Below are positions 35,258 to 43,556 of a DNA stretch of 52,852 bases, piece by piece. Both the position numbers and the translations under genes were made by a program. Positions within the stretch are counted from its first letter, which is position 1; each line of letters begins with the position of its first letter. Under the pieces are notes generated by a model, which worked only from the letters and a program-made list of their open reading frames with translations, was not told where the DNA came from and searched no databases. Source of the stretch: Azospirillum sp. B4 (GTDB lineage Bacteria; Pseudomonadota; Alphaproteobacteria; Azospirillales; Azospirillaceae); assembly GCF_000333275.1 (NCBI RefSeq), contig NZ_BACU01000485.1, positions 1-52,852 of the forward strand, written 5' to 3'.

Positions 35258-35728
35258 TCAGCCGACCAGCAGGCTCACGATAAGGACCTCATCCACCATG
35301 GGCTTGCCTACCGCCTCGTTCGCCACTTCCATGATGCGGCCCTTCAGGGCCTGGACGTCGGCGGTGGTCAGGGTGTTGCGGGCCAGGTGGTCGACGGTCA
35401 GGGCCTCGGTCAGCTCACCATTGATGCGGGGCCTGAGGTTGGTGACGGTGTCCACCTCCTCATTCAGGTGCTTGCTCATGCGCACCACCAGCATCACCTG
35501 CAGCCGGACGTAAGAGAAGCGGTCCCGCCCCGGCAGCAGCATGGGGCTCATCTTGATCTTGCGCAGGACCTCCGGGTCCTCCGACTTCTGGCCGCCACCC
35601 CCGCCTTCGCCGGCCAGCGCCGCGTGCGGCAGGGCCGTCATCGCCATCAGCGCCAGGAAAGCGCCACCCAGCAGACCCCGCAGCGCGCGGCGGCGGTCAT
35701 GGGGTTGGCGTTGATCGTCGCGGCTCAT
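35258..35728 (-). CDS. Exported FliL-like protein
   Basis: 156 residues. A basic N-terminus with consecutive arginines (HDRRRALRGLLGGAFLALMAMTALPHAALA) indicates an export signal, possibly Tat-like but with RRRA rather than a full motif. The mature part has a short Gly-rich linker, then RFSYVRLQVMLVVRMSKH, LRPRINGELTEAL, LKGRIMEVANEAVG and VDEVLIVSLLVG. That order resembles the periplasmic domain of FliL, although the protein lacks the usual inner-membrane anchor arrangement and no flagellar genes are adjacent. FliL-like is a weak call. Confidence 0.6.
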   Translation of the reverse strand: MSRDDQRQPHDRRRALRGLLGGAFLALMAMTALPHAALAGEGGGGGQKSEDPEVLRKIKMSPMLLPGRDRFSYVRLQVMLVVRMSKHLNEEVDTVTNLRPRINGELTEALTVDHLARNTLTTADVQALKGRIMEVANEAVGKPMVDEVLIVSLLVG

Positions 35729-36081
35729 TCCGGGGCGAAATCCTGTCGGCGGGGCAGAGTTCTGGGGAAACCCAGGGGTGAATTACTGGTCGGTAACGGA
35801 GAAGCATCAAAAACCGGGCGGGAAATTAAGTCTAACACGACTGTCCACGGGCGACGCGCGAGTCTTGTCCCACCTGGTATGCGGGGATACTACGGCGCCA
35901 TCCTTAAAGCTTCCTTAGCGGACCCGCCTATACGAAAGACGTGGATTTTCTACCTTATCGCGGATGTGCCGGCTTGCGACTCGGGGAAATCGCCTCAAGG
36001 GGGAGAGGTTAAAAGTCAGGTTGACCTGACACCCGGAGTGAGTCATGTTTACCTGACAAAACGTCAGGAGAACACGACATC
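35729..36081. other. Divergent control region
   Basis: 350 bp between the FliL-like gene and the membrane/Xre pair. The right part contains the operator-like dyads at 36015-36068; the left part shows nothing gene-like. Confidence 0.4.
36015..36068 (+). promoter_or_regulatory. Two GTCAGG dyads before the membrane/Xre pair
   Basis: GTCAGGTTGACCTGAC (36015-36030, perfect 7-bp arms) and CCTGAC-AAAAC-GTCAGG (36052-36068). Both sit just upstream of the membrane protein start and overlap a possible -35 (TTGACC). They are the likely binding sites of the co-encoded Xre regulator. Confidence 0.5.
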
Positions 36082-36477
36082 ATGTCCAGTAATGACACCT
36101 TCGCCTTGGCCACGCGCGGTTATGCCATCGGCACCGCCGCCTCCATGACCCTCTATGTCCTTTCCATCATCGTCATCAGTTGGGGCGGCTTGGACCTCCA
36201 GGGGCCGCTGCTGTGGCTGGGCGCGCTGGTGCCCGGCGCCTGCATCGCCGCCCAGCTGTGGGTGACCCTGCGGATGATGCGCCAGGCGGATGAGTTCGTG
36301 CGTGCCCTGATGGCCAAGCGCTTCATCGTCGCCGCCACCCTGGCCTTCATCGTCGCCACCACTTGGGGTTTCCTGGAAACCTACGTGAGGCTGGCGCACA
36401 TGCCCGGCTTCCTGGTCTATCCCGCCTTCTGGGCCGCCTTCGGCCTCGTCACGCCCTTCATCCGGACCAGCCACTGA
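36082..36477 (+). CDS. Small multi-pass membrane protein
   Basis: 131 residues with four hydrophobic stretches: MTLYVLSIIVISWGGL, LLWLGALVPGACIAAQLWV, FIVAATLAFIVATTWGFL and the C-terminal VYPAFWAAFGLV. A cytoplasmic loop RMMRQADEFVRALMAKR lies between helices 2 and 3. Function unknown. Its stop overlaps the start of the Xre gene (TGATG), so the two are translationally coupled; such membrane protein/Xre pairs are common in proteobacteria. Confidence 0.75.
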   Translation: MSSNDTFALATRGYAIGTAASMTLYVLSIIVISWGGLDLQGPLLWLGALVPGACIAAQLWVTLRMMRQADEFVRALMAKRFIVAATLAFIVATTWGFLETYVRLAHMPGFLVYPAFWAAFGLVTPFIRTSH

Positions 36478-36689
36478 TGCGCAACACGCTGAAAGTGCTG
36501 CGGGCCGAGCGGGGCTGGACGCAGGGCGACCTGGGGGAGCGGCTGGGCGTCTCCCGCCAGGCGGTCAACGCCCTGGAGACGGGGAAGCACGACCCGTCGC
36601 TGGACCTGGCCTACCGCATCGCCGTGCTGTTCGACCTGCCGGTGGAGGCCATCTTCCACAACCCGCACCGGCCGGCGGCCCAAACGTGA
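36477..36689 (+). CDS. Xre-family (YozG-like) transcriptional regulator
   Basis: 70 residues, almost all helix-turn-helix: LKVLRAERGWTQGDLGERLGVSRQAVNALETGKHDPSLDLAYRIAVLFDLPVEAIF. This is the compact Cro/CI-type repressor without an effector domain. Coupled to the preceding membrane protein gene. Probably autoregulates through the GTCAGG dyads at 36015-36068 (inference from position). Confidence 0.93.
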   Translation: MRNTLKVLRAERGWTQGDLGERLGVSRQAVNALETGKHDPSLDLAYRIAVLFDLPVEAIFHNPHRPAAQT

Positions 36690-36731
36690 TGCCGGCGAGG
36701 CCCCGATCGGGCCGCCGCCCGTCTGACGGAA

Positions 36732-37604
36732 TTACTCGAAGAGCCCCGCCTGATAGTCACGGATGGCGGCGATGATCTCCTCCCGCGTGTTCATGACGAA
36801 GGGGCCGTGGGCCACCACCGGTTCGGCGATGGGCTCGCCATGGCCGAACAGCAGGACGGCGTCCTCCTGCGCCGTGATCTCCACCCTGTCGCCCTCCAGG
36901 CTCAGTTCGACCAGGTGGTGGGCCGGGGCCGCGCCGCCGCCCACGGTGACGGCGCCGCGCACGACGTAGAGGAAGACGTTCCGCCCGTCCGTCCCCTCGA
37001 ACCGCACCGTGCCGCCGGCCGACAGGCTGACCGTGCTCATGAACACCCCGGTCAGGGAGGGGATGGGGCCGGTCACGCCGCCCCAGCTTCCGGCGATGAG
37101 GTTGACGGTGCCCCGCCCGTCATCGGTGGGCAGGGCGGGGATGGCGTCGCGCTGCAGGCCGGTATAGCCGGGCTCCGCGAACTTCAGCCGGGCCGGCAGG
37201 TTCACCCACAGCTGCAGGATCTCCAGCGGGCCGCCCTGGCGGCGGAAGTCGGCCGGCGACAGCTCCGAATGCACCACGCCTCGCCCGGCCGTCATCCACT
37301 GCACCCCACCGGCCTTGATGACGCTTTCATGGCCGGCGCTGTCGGCGTGCGTCAGCTCCCCGTCCAGGATGAAGGTCACCGTCTCGAACCCGCGATGGGG
37401 GTGGGGGCCGAAGGGCAGGCCCTGGTTGCGCGGCGGATAGACCTGGGGCCCGTGGTGGTTCAGGAACAGGAAGGGGCTCAGCTGCGGCACGGCGGGGCCG
37501 GGCAGGGGGCGGCGGGTCACCAGGTCGGCGATGTCGTCGCGATAGGCCGCGTGCAGGCGCGTCAGGGTCTTCAGGCGGGGCATGGCAGCCGGCTCATGGG
37601 TCAT
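36732..37604 (-). CDS. Pirin family protein
   Basis: 290-residue bicupin. The metal-binding cluster is in FGPHPHRGFETVTFILDGEL with a further His in GRGVVHSE; the C-terminal cupin contains VFLYVVRGAVTVGG. Bacterial pirins act as quercetinases or redox regulators. The C-terminal NTREEIIAAIRDYQAGLFE is typical. Single gene on the reverse strand, divergent from the GH31 gene. Confidence 0.94.
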   Translation of the reverse strand: MTHEPAAMPRLKTLTRLHAAYRDDIADLVTRRPLPGPAVPQLSPFLFLNHHGPQVYPPRNQGLPFGPHPHRGFETVTFILDGELTHADSAGHESVIKAGGVQWMTAGRGVVHSELSPADFRRQGGPLEILQLWVNLPARLKFAEPGYTGLQRDAIPALPTDDGRGTVNLIAGSWGGVTGPIPSLTGVFMSTVSLSAGGTVRFEGTDGRNVFLYVVRGAVTVGGGAAPAHHLVELSLEGDRVEITAQEDAVLLFGHGEPIAEPVVAHGPFVMNTREEIIAAIRDYQAGLFE

Positions 37605-37768
37605 GGGCGATCCTCATCGGGCGCCCGCGATGGCGCCGCGTCCCTACACTTAAGACCTTGGCGGTCCCGGCGATAGGCGGCGTTGCCGGCACGCACCGTT
37701 GCCGCTGGGGAACAATCGCGGCTGTGGCACCGGGCTTTTCGGGTTGACCCTGGGACGTGCTTCACGGA

Positions 37769-37782
37769 TGGTACCGCTATCA
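37769..37782. promoter_or_regulatory. Candidate LacI-family operator
   Basis: TGGTACCGCTATCA, an imperfect dyad with a central CG, resembling LacI-family sugar-repressor operators (TGGTAnCGnTACCA-like). It lies ~50 bp before the GH31 gene within its promoter region. Confidence 0.35.
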
Positions 37783-37830
37783 TATGATTTATAAGAACCT
37801 CGCTTCATAAGAATTTCAGGGGGAGTCACC

Positions 37831-40275
37831 ATGAAGATGCGCGGGCGGCCCGTAATGGGCGCCATCCGGTTCGGCACGGCCATAGCTGTGGTAATGGGCG
37901 CCATGGCGCTGGCGGCCCCGGTGTCGGCGCGGGCCGATGCCGTGAAGTCCCCCGTGGTGGTGGACCAGTCCAACAAGGTCCAGGAGCAGACCCTGGTGCT
38001 GGAGCCCTACGGCCCCAACATCATCCGCGTCACCCTCAGCCTGAAGAAGGCCGCGGCCCTGGCCGGTCCCGGCTACGGTATCATCCCCGGCGCCAACGCC
38101 GCCGGCTGGACGCAGGGCCAGGACGCGCGCGGCGACACCGTGCTGGCCTCCGGCCAGATGTCGGCCACCATCGTCGGCTGGCACCCGCCGCCGCACACCG
38201 TGGCGCCGCAGCAGACGGCCGTGGACATCAGCCGCTATTTCGGCGGCACGACCAACGGCGCCCACATCACCTTCAAGGATGCTTCGGGCAAGACCATCCT
38301 GGACTTCACCGGCTGGTCCATGGGCACGCCCAACTTCAAGGACGGCAACAGCCAGCTGCTGCACGACCGCCGGCCCACGGACGACCCGTTCTATACCGTG
38401 AACGGCGTCTTCGCCTCCCCGGCGGATGAGCACTATTACGGCCTGGGCCAGAACCAGGAGGGATTCCTGGACCATCGCGGTCATGTGGTGCGCTGCTGGA
38501 ACGACTATAATGCGCCGGGCGGGCAGAGCACCTGCGTGCCCTTCATGATCACCAACTACGGCTACGGCATCCTGTGGGACAACCCGTCGAAGACGACCAT
38601 CGAGCCGGGCTTCAACGAGGTCACCCGCTGGACGTCGGAGGTGGGCGACCGCGTCTCCTTCTTCGTCATCGCGGGCAAGACCGCCGATGAAATCTATGCC
38701 GGTTACCGCCAGTTGACCGGCGCCACACCCATGCTGCCCAAGTCGGCCTACGGCTACATCCAGTCCAAACAGCGCTACCGCTCGCAGCAGGAGGTGCTGG
38801 ACGTGGCCAAGGGCTATCGTGAGCGGCACATCCCGGCCGACGTGCTGGTGGTGGACTGGTTCTACTACACCATCATGGGCCAGTTCGATTTCGTGCCGGA
38901 GCTGTGGCCGAACCCGAAGGCGATGAACAAGCAGCTGCACGACATGGGCTTCGAGACCATGATCAGCGTGTGGCCGCGCTTCACGTCCGACGGCCGCTAC
39001 TATGACCTGCTGAAAAAGAACGGCTGGTTCCTGAGCCAGGCGGACGGCACGCCCACCAACGGCCTGCCCTATGACAAGGCGGGGTCGGACATCGACACCA
39101 CCAACCCCGACGCCGCCAAGTGGTACTGGAACACCATCCGCGACAACATCCTGAGCCAAGGCTTCGACAGCCTGTGGTCGGACGAGACGGAGCCGGATTT
39201 GCCACCCAACGGCAGCTACTACCACATCGGGCCGGGCACGAAGTACTTCAACGTCTACCCGCTGTTCCACACCAGCGCGCTGTATGACGGCTTCCGCCGC
39301 GACTTCAAGGACAAGCGCACCGTCATCCTGTCGCGCGACGCCTATCTGGGCGTGCAGCGCAACGGCGCCATCGTCTGGTCGTCCGACATCACCCCCACCT
39401 GGGACGCCTTCAAGCGCCAGGTGCCCACCGGCCTGGACTTCGCCGCGTCTGGCATCACCTACTGGAGCAACGACACCGGCGGCTGGCAATACCTGCCGGA
39501 GGAGCACACGCCGGCCAAGGCGCCGCTGCTGGACCCCACGCCGGCGCGCGCCGTTGTCGGCGGCTATGACGACTATCCCGAGCTGTACACCCGCTGGTTC
39601 CAGTACGCGACCTTCCTGCCGGTGCTGCGCACCCACGGCAGCCGCCCGGCCAACGAGATCTGGTCCTACGGTCCGGACGCCCAGGCCATCCTGGAGAAGT
39701 ACGTGAAGCTGCGCTATCAGCTGATCCCGTACATCTATTCCCTGGGCTACAAGACCTACCAGACGGGGGCCCCCTTCCTGCGGGCCCTGCCGCTGGACTT
39801 CCCCGACGACCCGGCCGTGACCGACATGCGGGATGAGTACATGTTCGGTCCGGCCCTGCTGGTGGCCCCGGTGACGGAGCAGGGGGCGACCACCAAGCAG
39901 GTCTACCTGCCGGCCGGTAGCGACTGGTACGACTTCTGGACGGACAAGCGCTACAGCGGCGGCCAGACGGTGACGGTGGCCGCACCCATCGACCGCATCC
40001 CGGTGTTCGTCAAGGCGGGCTCCATCCTGCCGCTGGGCTCCCCCATCGAGAATACGCACCAGAAGCAGACCATATCCCGGGTGAAGGTCTATCCCGGTGC
40101 CGACGGCCGCTTCACCCTGTTCCAGGACGACGGCTTCACCTACGCCTATGAGCAGGGCGGCGGCAGCGTCACCCAGCTGACCTGGACCGAGGCCAACCGC
40201 AGCTTCGGCCACACCGGCGCCAAGGGCTGGAGCGAGCCCGACGCCAAGGTTGTGGAGGTGGTGCAGGCCAAGTAA
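37831..40275 (+). CDS. Exported GH31 alpha-glycosidase (alpha-xylosidase/alpha-glucosidase type)
   Basis: 814 residues. Signal peptide AIAVVMGAMALAAPVSARA. The N-terminal beta domain is followed by the catalytic barrel: DVLVVDWFYYTIMGQFDF, then the nucleophile in SLWSDETEPD (Asp at residue ~451) and the acid/base Asp in YWSNDTGGW (residue ~548). The C-terminal beta domain includes VKAGSILPLG. The fold releases alpha-linked xylose or glucose from oligosaccharides. Specificity is unknown, though the active-site context resembles XylS/YicI-like alpha-xylosidases. It is exported, so it acts outside the cytoplasm. Promoter features at 37769; a terminator follows. Confidence 0.93.
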   Translation: MKMRGRPVMGAIRFGTAIAVVMGAMALAAPVSARADAVKSPVVVDQSNKVQEQTLVLEPYGPNIIRVTLSLKKAAALAGPGYGIIPGANAAGWTQGQDARGDTVLASGQMSATIVGWHPPPHTVAPQQTAVDISRYFGGTTNGAHITFKDASGKTILDFTGWSMGTPNFKDGNSQLLHDRRPTDDPFYTVNGVFASPADEHYYGLGQNQEGFLDHRGHVVRCWNDYNAPGGQSTCVPFMITNYGYGILWDNPSKTTIEPGFNEVTRWTSEVGDRVSFFVIAGKTADEIYAGYRQLTGATPMLPKSAYGYIQSKQRYRSQQEVLDVAKGYRERHIPADVLVVDWFYYTIMGQFDFVPELWPNPKAMNKQLHDMGFETMISVWPRFTSDGRYYDLLKKNGWFLSQADGTPTNGLPYDKAGSDIDTTNPDAAKWYWNTIRDNILSQGFDSLWSDETEPDLPPNGSYYHIGPGTKYFNVYPLFHTSALYDGFRRDFKDKRTVILSRDAYLGVQRNGAIVWSSDITPTWDAFKRQVPTGLDFAASGITYWSNDTGGWQYLPEEHTPAKAPLLDPTPARAVVGGYDDYPELYTRWFQYATFLPVLRTHGSRPANEIWSYGPDAQAILEKYVKLRYQLIPYIYSLGYKTYQTGAPFLRALPLDFPDDPAVTDMRDEYMFGPALLVAPVTEQGATTKQVYLPAGSDWYDFWTDKRYSGGQTVTVAAPIDRIPVFVKAGSILPLGSPIENTHQKQTISRVKVYPGADGRFTLFQDDGFTYAYEQGGGSVTQLTWTEANRSFGHTGAKGWSEPDAKVVEVVQAK

Positions 40276-40291
40276 GGGGCGGTGGAGGAGA

Positions 40292-40324
40292 GGGCGGGGA
40301 CCGGTGACGGCCCGCCCCTTTTCT
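40292..40324 (+). terminator. Terminator after GH31
   Basis: GGGCGGG (40292-40298) pairs with CCCGCCC (40311-40317), followed by CTTTTC. Inner CCG/CGG pairing extends it. Confidence 0.75.
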
Positions 40325-40402
40325 TCCGGTTGTGACACCCGTCGTTGAAGTACTGGCGGATTGACGGTTCAATTCCCGCCGGTGCTACCCGGAGGGCTCC
40401 CC

Positions 40403-41110
40403 ATGACCGACCTGTCCGCATTTCCCATCACCCGCCGCTGGCCGGCCCAGCATCCCGACCGCATCCAGCTCTATGGGCTGCCCACGCCCAATGGCGTGAA
40501 GGTCTCCATCATGCTGGAGGAAACCGGCCTGGCCTATGAGCCGCATCTCGTCAACATCATGCAAAACGAGAGCTGGACGCCGGAGTTCCTGTCGCTCAAC
40601 CCCAATGGCAAGATCCCGGCCATCATCGACCCCAACGGGCCGGAAGGTGCCCCCATCGCCCTGTTCGAATCGGGCGCCATCCTGGTCTACCTGGCGGAGA
40701 AGACGGGTAAGTTCATCCCGGCCGGCGCCACCGCCCGCTATGAGACCCTGCAATGGGTCTTCTTTCAGATGGCGGCCATCGGCCCCATGTTCGGCCAGGT
40801 GGGATTCTTCCACAAATTCGCCGGCAAGGATTACGAGGACAAGCGCCCGCTGAAGCGCTACGCCGATGAATCCAAGCGCCTGCTGGGCGTGCTGGAGGGG
40901 CGTCTGGCCGACCGGCCCTGGATCATGGGCGCGGACTACACCATCGCCGACATCGCCATGCTGGGCTGGGTGCGCGGCCTGGTGGGCTTCTACGGCGCCG
41001 GTGACCTGGTGGACTACGCCAGCCTGACCCACGTGCCCGCCTGGCTGGACCGCGGCCTGGCGCGGCCGGCGGTGCAGCGTGGCCTCGACATCCCCAAGCG
41101 ACCTGTTTGA
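40403..41110 (+). CDS. Glutathione S-transferase, YghU/YfcG type
   Basis: 235 residues from MTDLSAFPITRRWPAQHPDR; ribosome site GGAGGG 6 nt upstream. The N-terminal thioredoxin fold is IQLYGLPTPNGVKVSIMLEETGLAYE, in which TPNG matches the nu-class GST/disulfide-bond reductase signature. NPNGKIPAIID and FESGAILVYLAEKTG complete the G-site. The C-terminal helices include NKRPLKRYADE-like YEDKRPLKRYADESKRLLG. It probably acts as a glutathione-dependent disulfide or peroxide reductase. Followed by repeat copy B. Confidence 0.93.
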   Translation: MTDLSAFPITRRWPAQHPDRIQLYGLPTPNGVKVSIMLEETGLAYEPHLVNIMQNESWTPEFLSLNPNGKIPAIIDPNGPEGAPIALFESGAILVYLAEKTGKFIPAGATARYETLQWVFFQMAAIGPMFGQVGFFHKFAGKDYEDKRPLKRYADESKRLLGVLEGRLADRPWIMGADYTIADIAMLGWVRGLVGFYGAGDLVDYASLTHVPAWLDRGLARPAVQRGLDIPKRPV

Positions 41111-41121
41111 GTTCCCTCAGG

Positions 41122-41200
41122 CGCCGGGCGCGGCCATCCGGCCGCTTGGCTTCCTCCCTTTCCAGTCCGCTCCGCTCCTCGGAAAGGTCCGGCGGCCGCG
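41122..41200 (-). repeat. Structured intergenic repeat, copy B
   Basis: Reverse-strand copy. Closing stem CCGGCG/CGCCGG (41089-type positions 41122-41127 and 41189-41194), GGAT-loop stem GCGGCC-GGAT-GGCCGC (41130-41145), single strand GAGGAAGCCAAG, and stem CCTTTCC/GGAAAGG (41157-41163, 41181-41187). It lies right after the GST stop. A chain of further hairpins (41206-41342) follows. Confidence 0.8.
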
Positions 41201-41205
41201 GTCTA

Positions 41206-41342
41206 AGCAGACTTTCCGAACTCCGCCCACACATGTGCGGGCTCGGAAATCTGCTGAACCATAGAGTCGGCAGGTTTCTCCAGGCCGGGCCATGTGTGGC
41301 CCGATCTGGAGGAACCTGCTTAGGGCATGAGAAATTCATGCC
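41206..41342. repeat. Chain of three long hairpins
   Basis: Hairpin 1 (41206-41255): AGCAGA/TCTGCT, TTTCCGA/TCGGAAA and GCCC/GGGC around CACATGTG. Hairpin 2 (41270-41319): GCAGGTT/AACCTGC, CTCCAG/CTGGAG and CGGGCCA/TGGCCCG, loop TGTG. Hairpin 3 (41324-41342): GGCATGA/TCATGCC. They fill the space between repeat B and the convergent GIY-YIG gene. Confidence 0.75.
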
Positions 41343-41343
41343 G

Positions 41344-41682
41344 CTAAATCATTTCCGCCTTCAGCATCGCCCGCCAGTGGGCGGCGCGGTCCTTCAGTTG
41401 GGCGCGGGCCAGGTAGGCGCTCTCCTCCGGCTCCAGCCGCTCCAGCACCTCGAAGGTGAAGGCGTCCGCGCCGTGGGTGGTCCAGGCGGCCTGCAGGCCC
41501 CGGTGGGTGTGGCCGCCGTGGCGCAGGCTGAACCATAGCCGGTTCTGGATGGTGTCCAGCGTCGGCGTGGGGCCGACCCAGACGGTGCCGGGCAACGCCG
41601 CGCAGCGCAGGGCGTAGATGCCGGGCTCCCCCTCCCGCTTCTTGTAGTCGGCGATGGCGGCCTTCCTGTCCTGGCCCTGCAT
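41344..41682 (-). CDS. GIY-YIG nuclease family protein
   Basis: 112 residues. The GIY motif is GIYALRCAALPGTVWVGPTPTLDTIQNRLWFSLRHG, in which the second half-motif is altered (VWVG rather than YIG). The later helix is AAWTTHGADAFTFEVLERL. This small standalone GIY-YIG group is often encoded near promoters of diverse genes and is thought to act on DNA, but its function is unknown. Start at the ATG 41682; convergent with the GST gene. Two TCACCCGGGTGA-type palindromes lie upstream. Confidence 0.88.
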   Translation of the reverse strand: MQGQDRKAAIADYKKREGEPGIYALRCAALPGTVWVGPTPTLDTIQNRLWFSLRHGGHTHRGLQAAWTTHGADAFTFEVLERLEPEESAYLARAQLKDRAAHWRAMLKAEMI

Positions 41683-41696
41683 GATGTGATCCTATT

Positions 41697-41738
41697 TCAC
41701 CCGGGTGATATTGCTGCCCGCATATAATACCCGGGTGA
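41697..41738. promoter_or_regulatory. Twin CACCCGGGTG operators in the GIY-YIG/SDR control region
   Basis: TCACCCGGGTGA (41697-41708, perfect palindrome) and ATACCCGGGTGA (41727-41738, one half degenerate), centres exactly 30 bp apart (three helical turns), with TATAAT (41723-41728) between them. They lie just upstream of the GIY-YIG start and ~200 bp before the divergent SDR gene. Probable cooperative operator pair. Confidence 0.6.
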
Positions 41739-41942
41739 AATTAGGTCAAGGCCGCGATGCCGGCTGGGCAGCGGGCAGATGACATTCTTTCAATCGCGCC
41801 TGCGGTGGCGCGGGGGCATCTTGGTCGCAGGCCCCTGACTTTCGCCGGGGCCGTCCCATATCAGGCATCTGCCTTCCCCCGGGCGCCGGCCCTGACCGCT
41901 ACCGGGATGGCCGGCGTGCCCCAGCAGAAGAGGGTTTCCCCA

Positions 41943-42656
41943 ATGTCGACTTCCCCCGCCCCCCACAGCCCCACGGCGCTCATCATCGGCGCCTCCCGCG
42001 GCCTGGGCCTGGCGCTGGCCCAGGAGTATCTGGCGCGCGGCTGGCAGGTCATCGGCACCGTCAGGCCCGACGCCCGGCCCGGTCCCCTGCACCAGGCGGC
42101 CGAAGCGTCCCAGGGCCGCCTGACGGTGGAGACGGTGGACATCGTCCACGCCGAACAGATCGCGGCCCTGCGTCAGCGCCTGGAGGGCCGCCGCATCGAC
42201 GTGCTGTTCGTCAACGCCGGCGTCACCAACGATCCGCAGGAGACCGTCGGCCAGGTGTCAACCGAGGAGTTCACCCGGGTGATGGTGACCAACGCCCTGT
42301 CGCCCATGCGCTGTGTCGAGGCGCTGGACGATCTGGTGACGCCCAAGGGCACCATCGCCGTCATGTCGTCCGGCCTGGCCAGCATCACCAACAACATCAG
42401 CGGCGGGTGGGAGGTCTATCGCGCCAGCAAGGCGGCGGTGAACACGCTGATGCGCTCCTACGCCGCGCGCCAGCCGGCCCATGGCCGCACCCTGCTGGTG
42501 ATCGCCCCCGGCTGGGTCCGCACCGACATGGGGGGGCCGCAAGCCATGCTGGATATCTCGGAGAGCATTCCGCGCGTGGTCGACGTGGTGACCGCCCAGG
42601 CCGGCAAGCCCGGCCTGCAATACCTGGACTACCAGGGCCAGACGGTCGCCTGGTGA
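41943..42656 (+). CDS. Short-chain dehydrogenase/reductase
   Basis: 237 residues from MSTSPAPHSPTALIIGASRGLGLALAQEYLARGW; GAGGG ribosome-site-like sequence upstream. The nucleotide-binding motif is GASRGLG, then NAG in FVNAGVTN. The catalytic Ser is in AVMSSGLASI and Tyr-Lys in VYRASKAAVN (YxxxK). The ending GQTVAW is normal for the csgA-type SDR subgroup. Substrate unknown. It is followed after 20 bp by the beta-hydroxyacid dehydrogenase-like gene. Confidence 0.93.
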   Translation: MSTSPAPHSPTALIIGASRGLGLALAQEYLARGWQVIGTVRPDARPGPLHQAAEASQGRLTVETVDIVHAEQIAALRQRLEGRRIDVLFVNAGVTNDPQETVGQVSTEEFTRVMVTNALSPMRCVEALDDLVTPKGTIAVMSSGLASITNNISGGWEVYRASKAAVNTLMRSYAARQPAHGRTLLVIAPGWVRTDMGGPQAMLDISESIPRVVDVVTAQAGKPGLQYLDYQGQTVAW

Positions 42657-42676
42657 GCGTGGAGGAGCATCAGGGC

Positions 42677-43546
42677 ATGAGCAAGATCGCATTCCTGGGC
42701 CTGGGGGCCATGGGCGCCCGCATGGCCGCGAACCTGGTCAAGGCGGGGCACGCCGTCACGGTGTGGAACCGCTCCCCAGGCCCCGTGGCGGGTCTGACGG
42801 ACCAGGGCGCCACCGCCGCCGCCACCCCGCGCGCGGCGGCGGTCGGGGCGGATATCGTCATCGCCATGGTGGCGGACGACACGGCGTCCCGGGCGGTCTG
42901 GCTGGACGGGCGGACGGGCGCCTTGGCGGGCTTGGCCCCCGGCGCGCTGGCCATCGAATGCAGCACCGTCTCCCCCGCGTGGGTGGCGGAGCTGGCGGCG
43001 GCGGTGGCGGCCACGGGCGCCGCCTTCCTGGAGGCGCCGGTGGTGGGTTCCCTGCCCCAGGCGCAGGACGGCAAGCTGATCGTCCTGGCGGGGGGCGAGG
43101 CGGCGGCTTATGACCAGGCCCAGCATGCGTTGGCGCCCCTGGCCGCCGCCGTCCACCACGTCGGCCCGGTGGGGCGGGGTGCGGTGCTGAAGCTGGCGGT
43201 GAACAGCCTGCTGGGCATCCAGCTGGCCGCCTGGGCGGAGATGATGGGCTTCCTGGGCAAGGCGGGGTTCGATGGCGCGTCCGTCCTCGACATCCTGACG
43301 ACCTTGCCGATCGCCAGCCCGGCGGCCGCCAACTACGCCCGCATGATGCAGGCCGGCGATTTCGCCGTGCGCTTCCCCGTGGACCTGATGACCAAGGACT
43401 TCCGTTACGCCACCGCCGGCGCGGACGCGGTGAAGGCCGACACCCCCCTGGCGGATGCGACCCTGCGGGTGCTGGAAGACGCGCGCGAGGCCGGCCATGG
43501 CGCCGAGAACATCTCCGCCCTCATCCGCCTGTATGGCGGGCATTGA
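42677..43546 (+). CDS. NAD(P)-dependent beta-hydroxyacid dehydrogenase family protein
   Basis: 289 residues from MSKIAFLGLGAMGARMAANLVKAGH, with ribosome site GGAGGAGC upstream. The Rossmann motif GLGAMG, the serine/glycine loop DAPVVGS-like EAPVVGSLPQA and the conserved catalytic Lys region LKLAVNSLLG identify the 3-hydroxyisobutyrate/tartronate-semialdehyde reductase superfamily. TKDFRYA near the C-terminus is also typical. Substrate unknown (2-hydroxy-3-oxoacids or succinic semialdehyde are common). Probably cotranscribed with the SDR. Confidence 0.93.
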   Translation: MSKIAFLGLGAMGARMAANLVKAGHAVTVWNRSPGPVAGLTDQGATAAATPRAAAVGADIVIAMVADDTASRAVWLDGRTGALAGLAPGALAIECSTVSPAWVAELAAAVAATGAAFLEAPVVGSLPQAQDGKLIVLAGGEAAAYDQAQHALAPLAAAVHHVGPVGRGAVLKLAVNSLLGIQLAAWAEMMGFLGKAGFDGASVLDILTTLPIASPAAANYARMMQAGDFAVRFPVDLMTKDFRYATAGADAVKADTPLADATLRVLEDAREAGHGAENISALIRLYGGH

Positions 43547-43556
43547 TGCCCTCAGT

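Noticed and set aside
35258..35728. True flagellar FliL
   Set aside because: No flagellar genes nearby, and the protein has an export-type N-terminus rather than the usual FliL membrane anchor; kept only as FliL-like.
37816..40338. An 840-codon reverse frame over GH31
   Set aside because: Composition is Val/Gly/His/Arg-rich without motifs, and the forward GH31 catalytic residues are all present.
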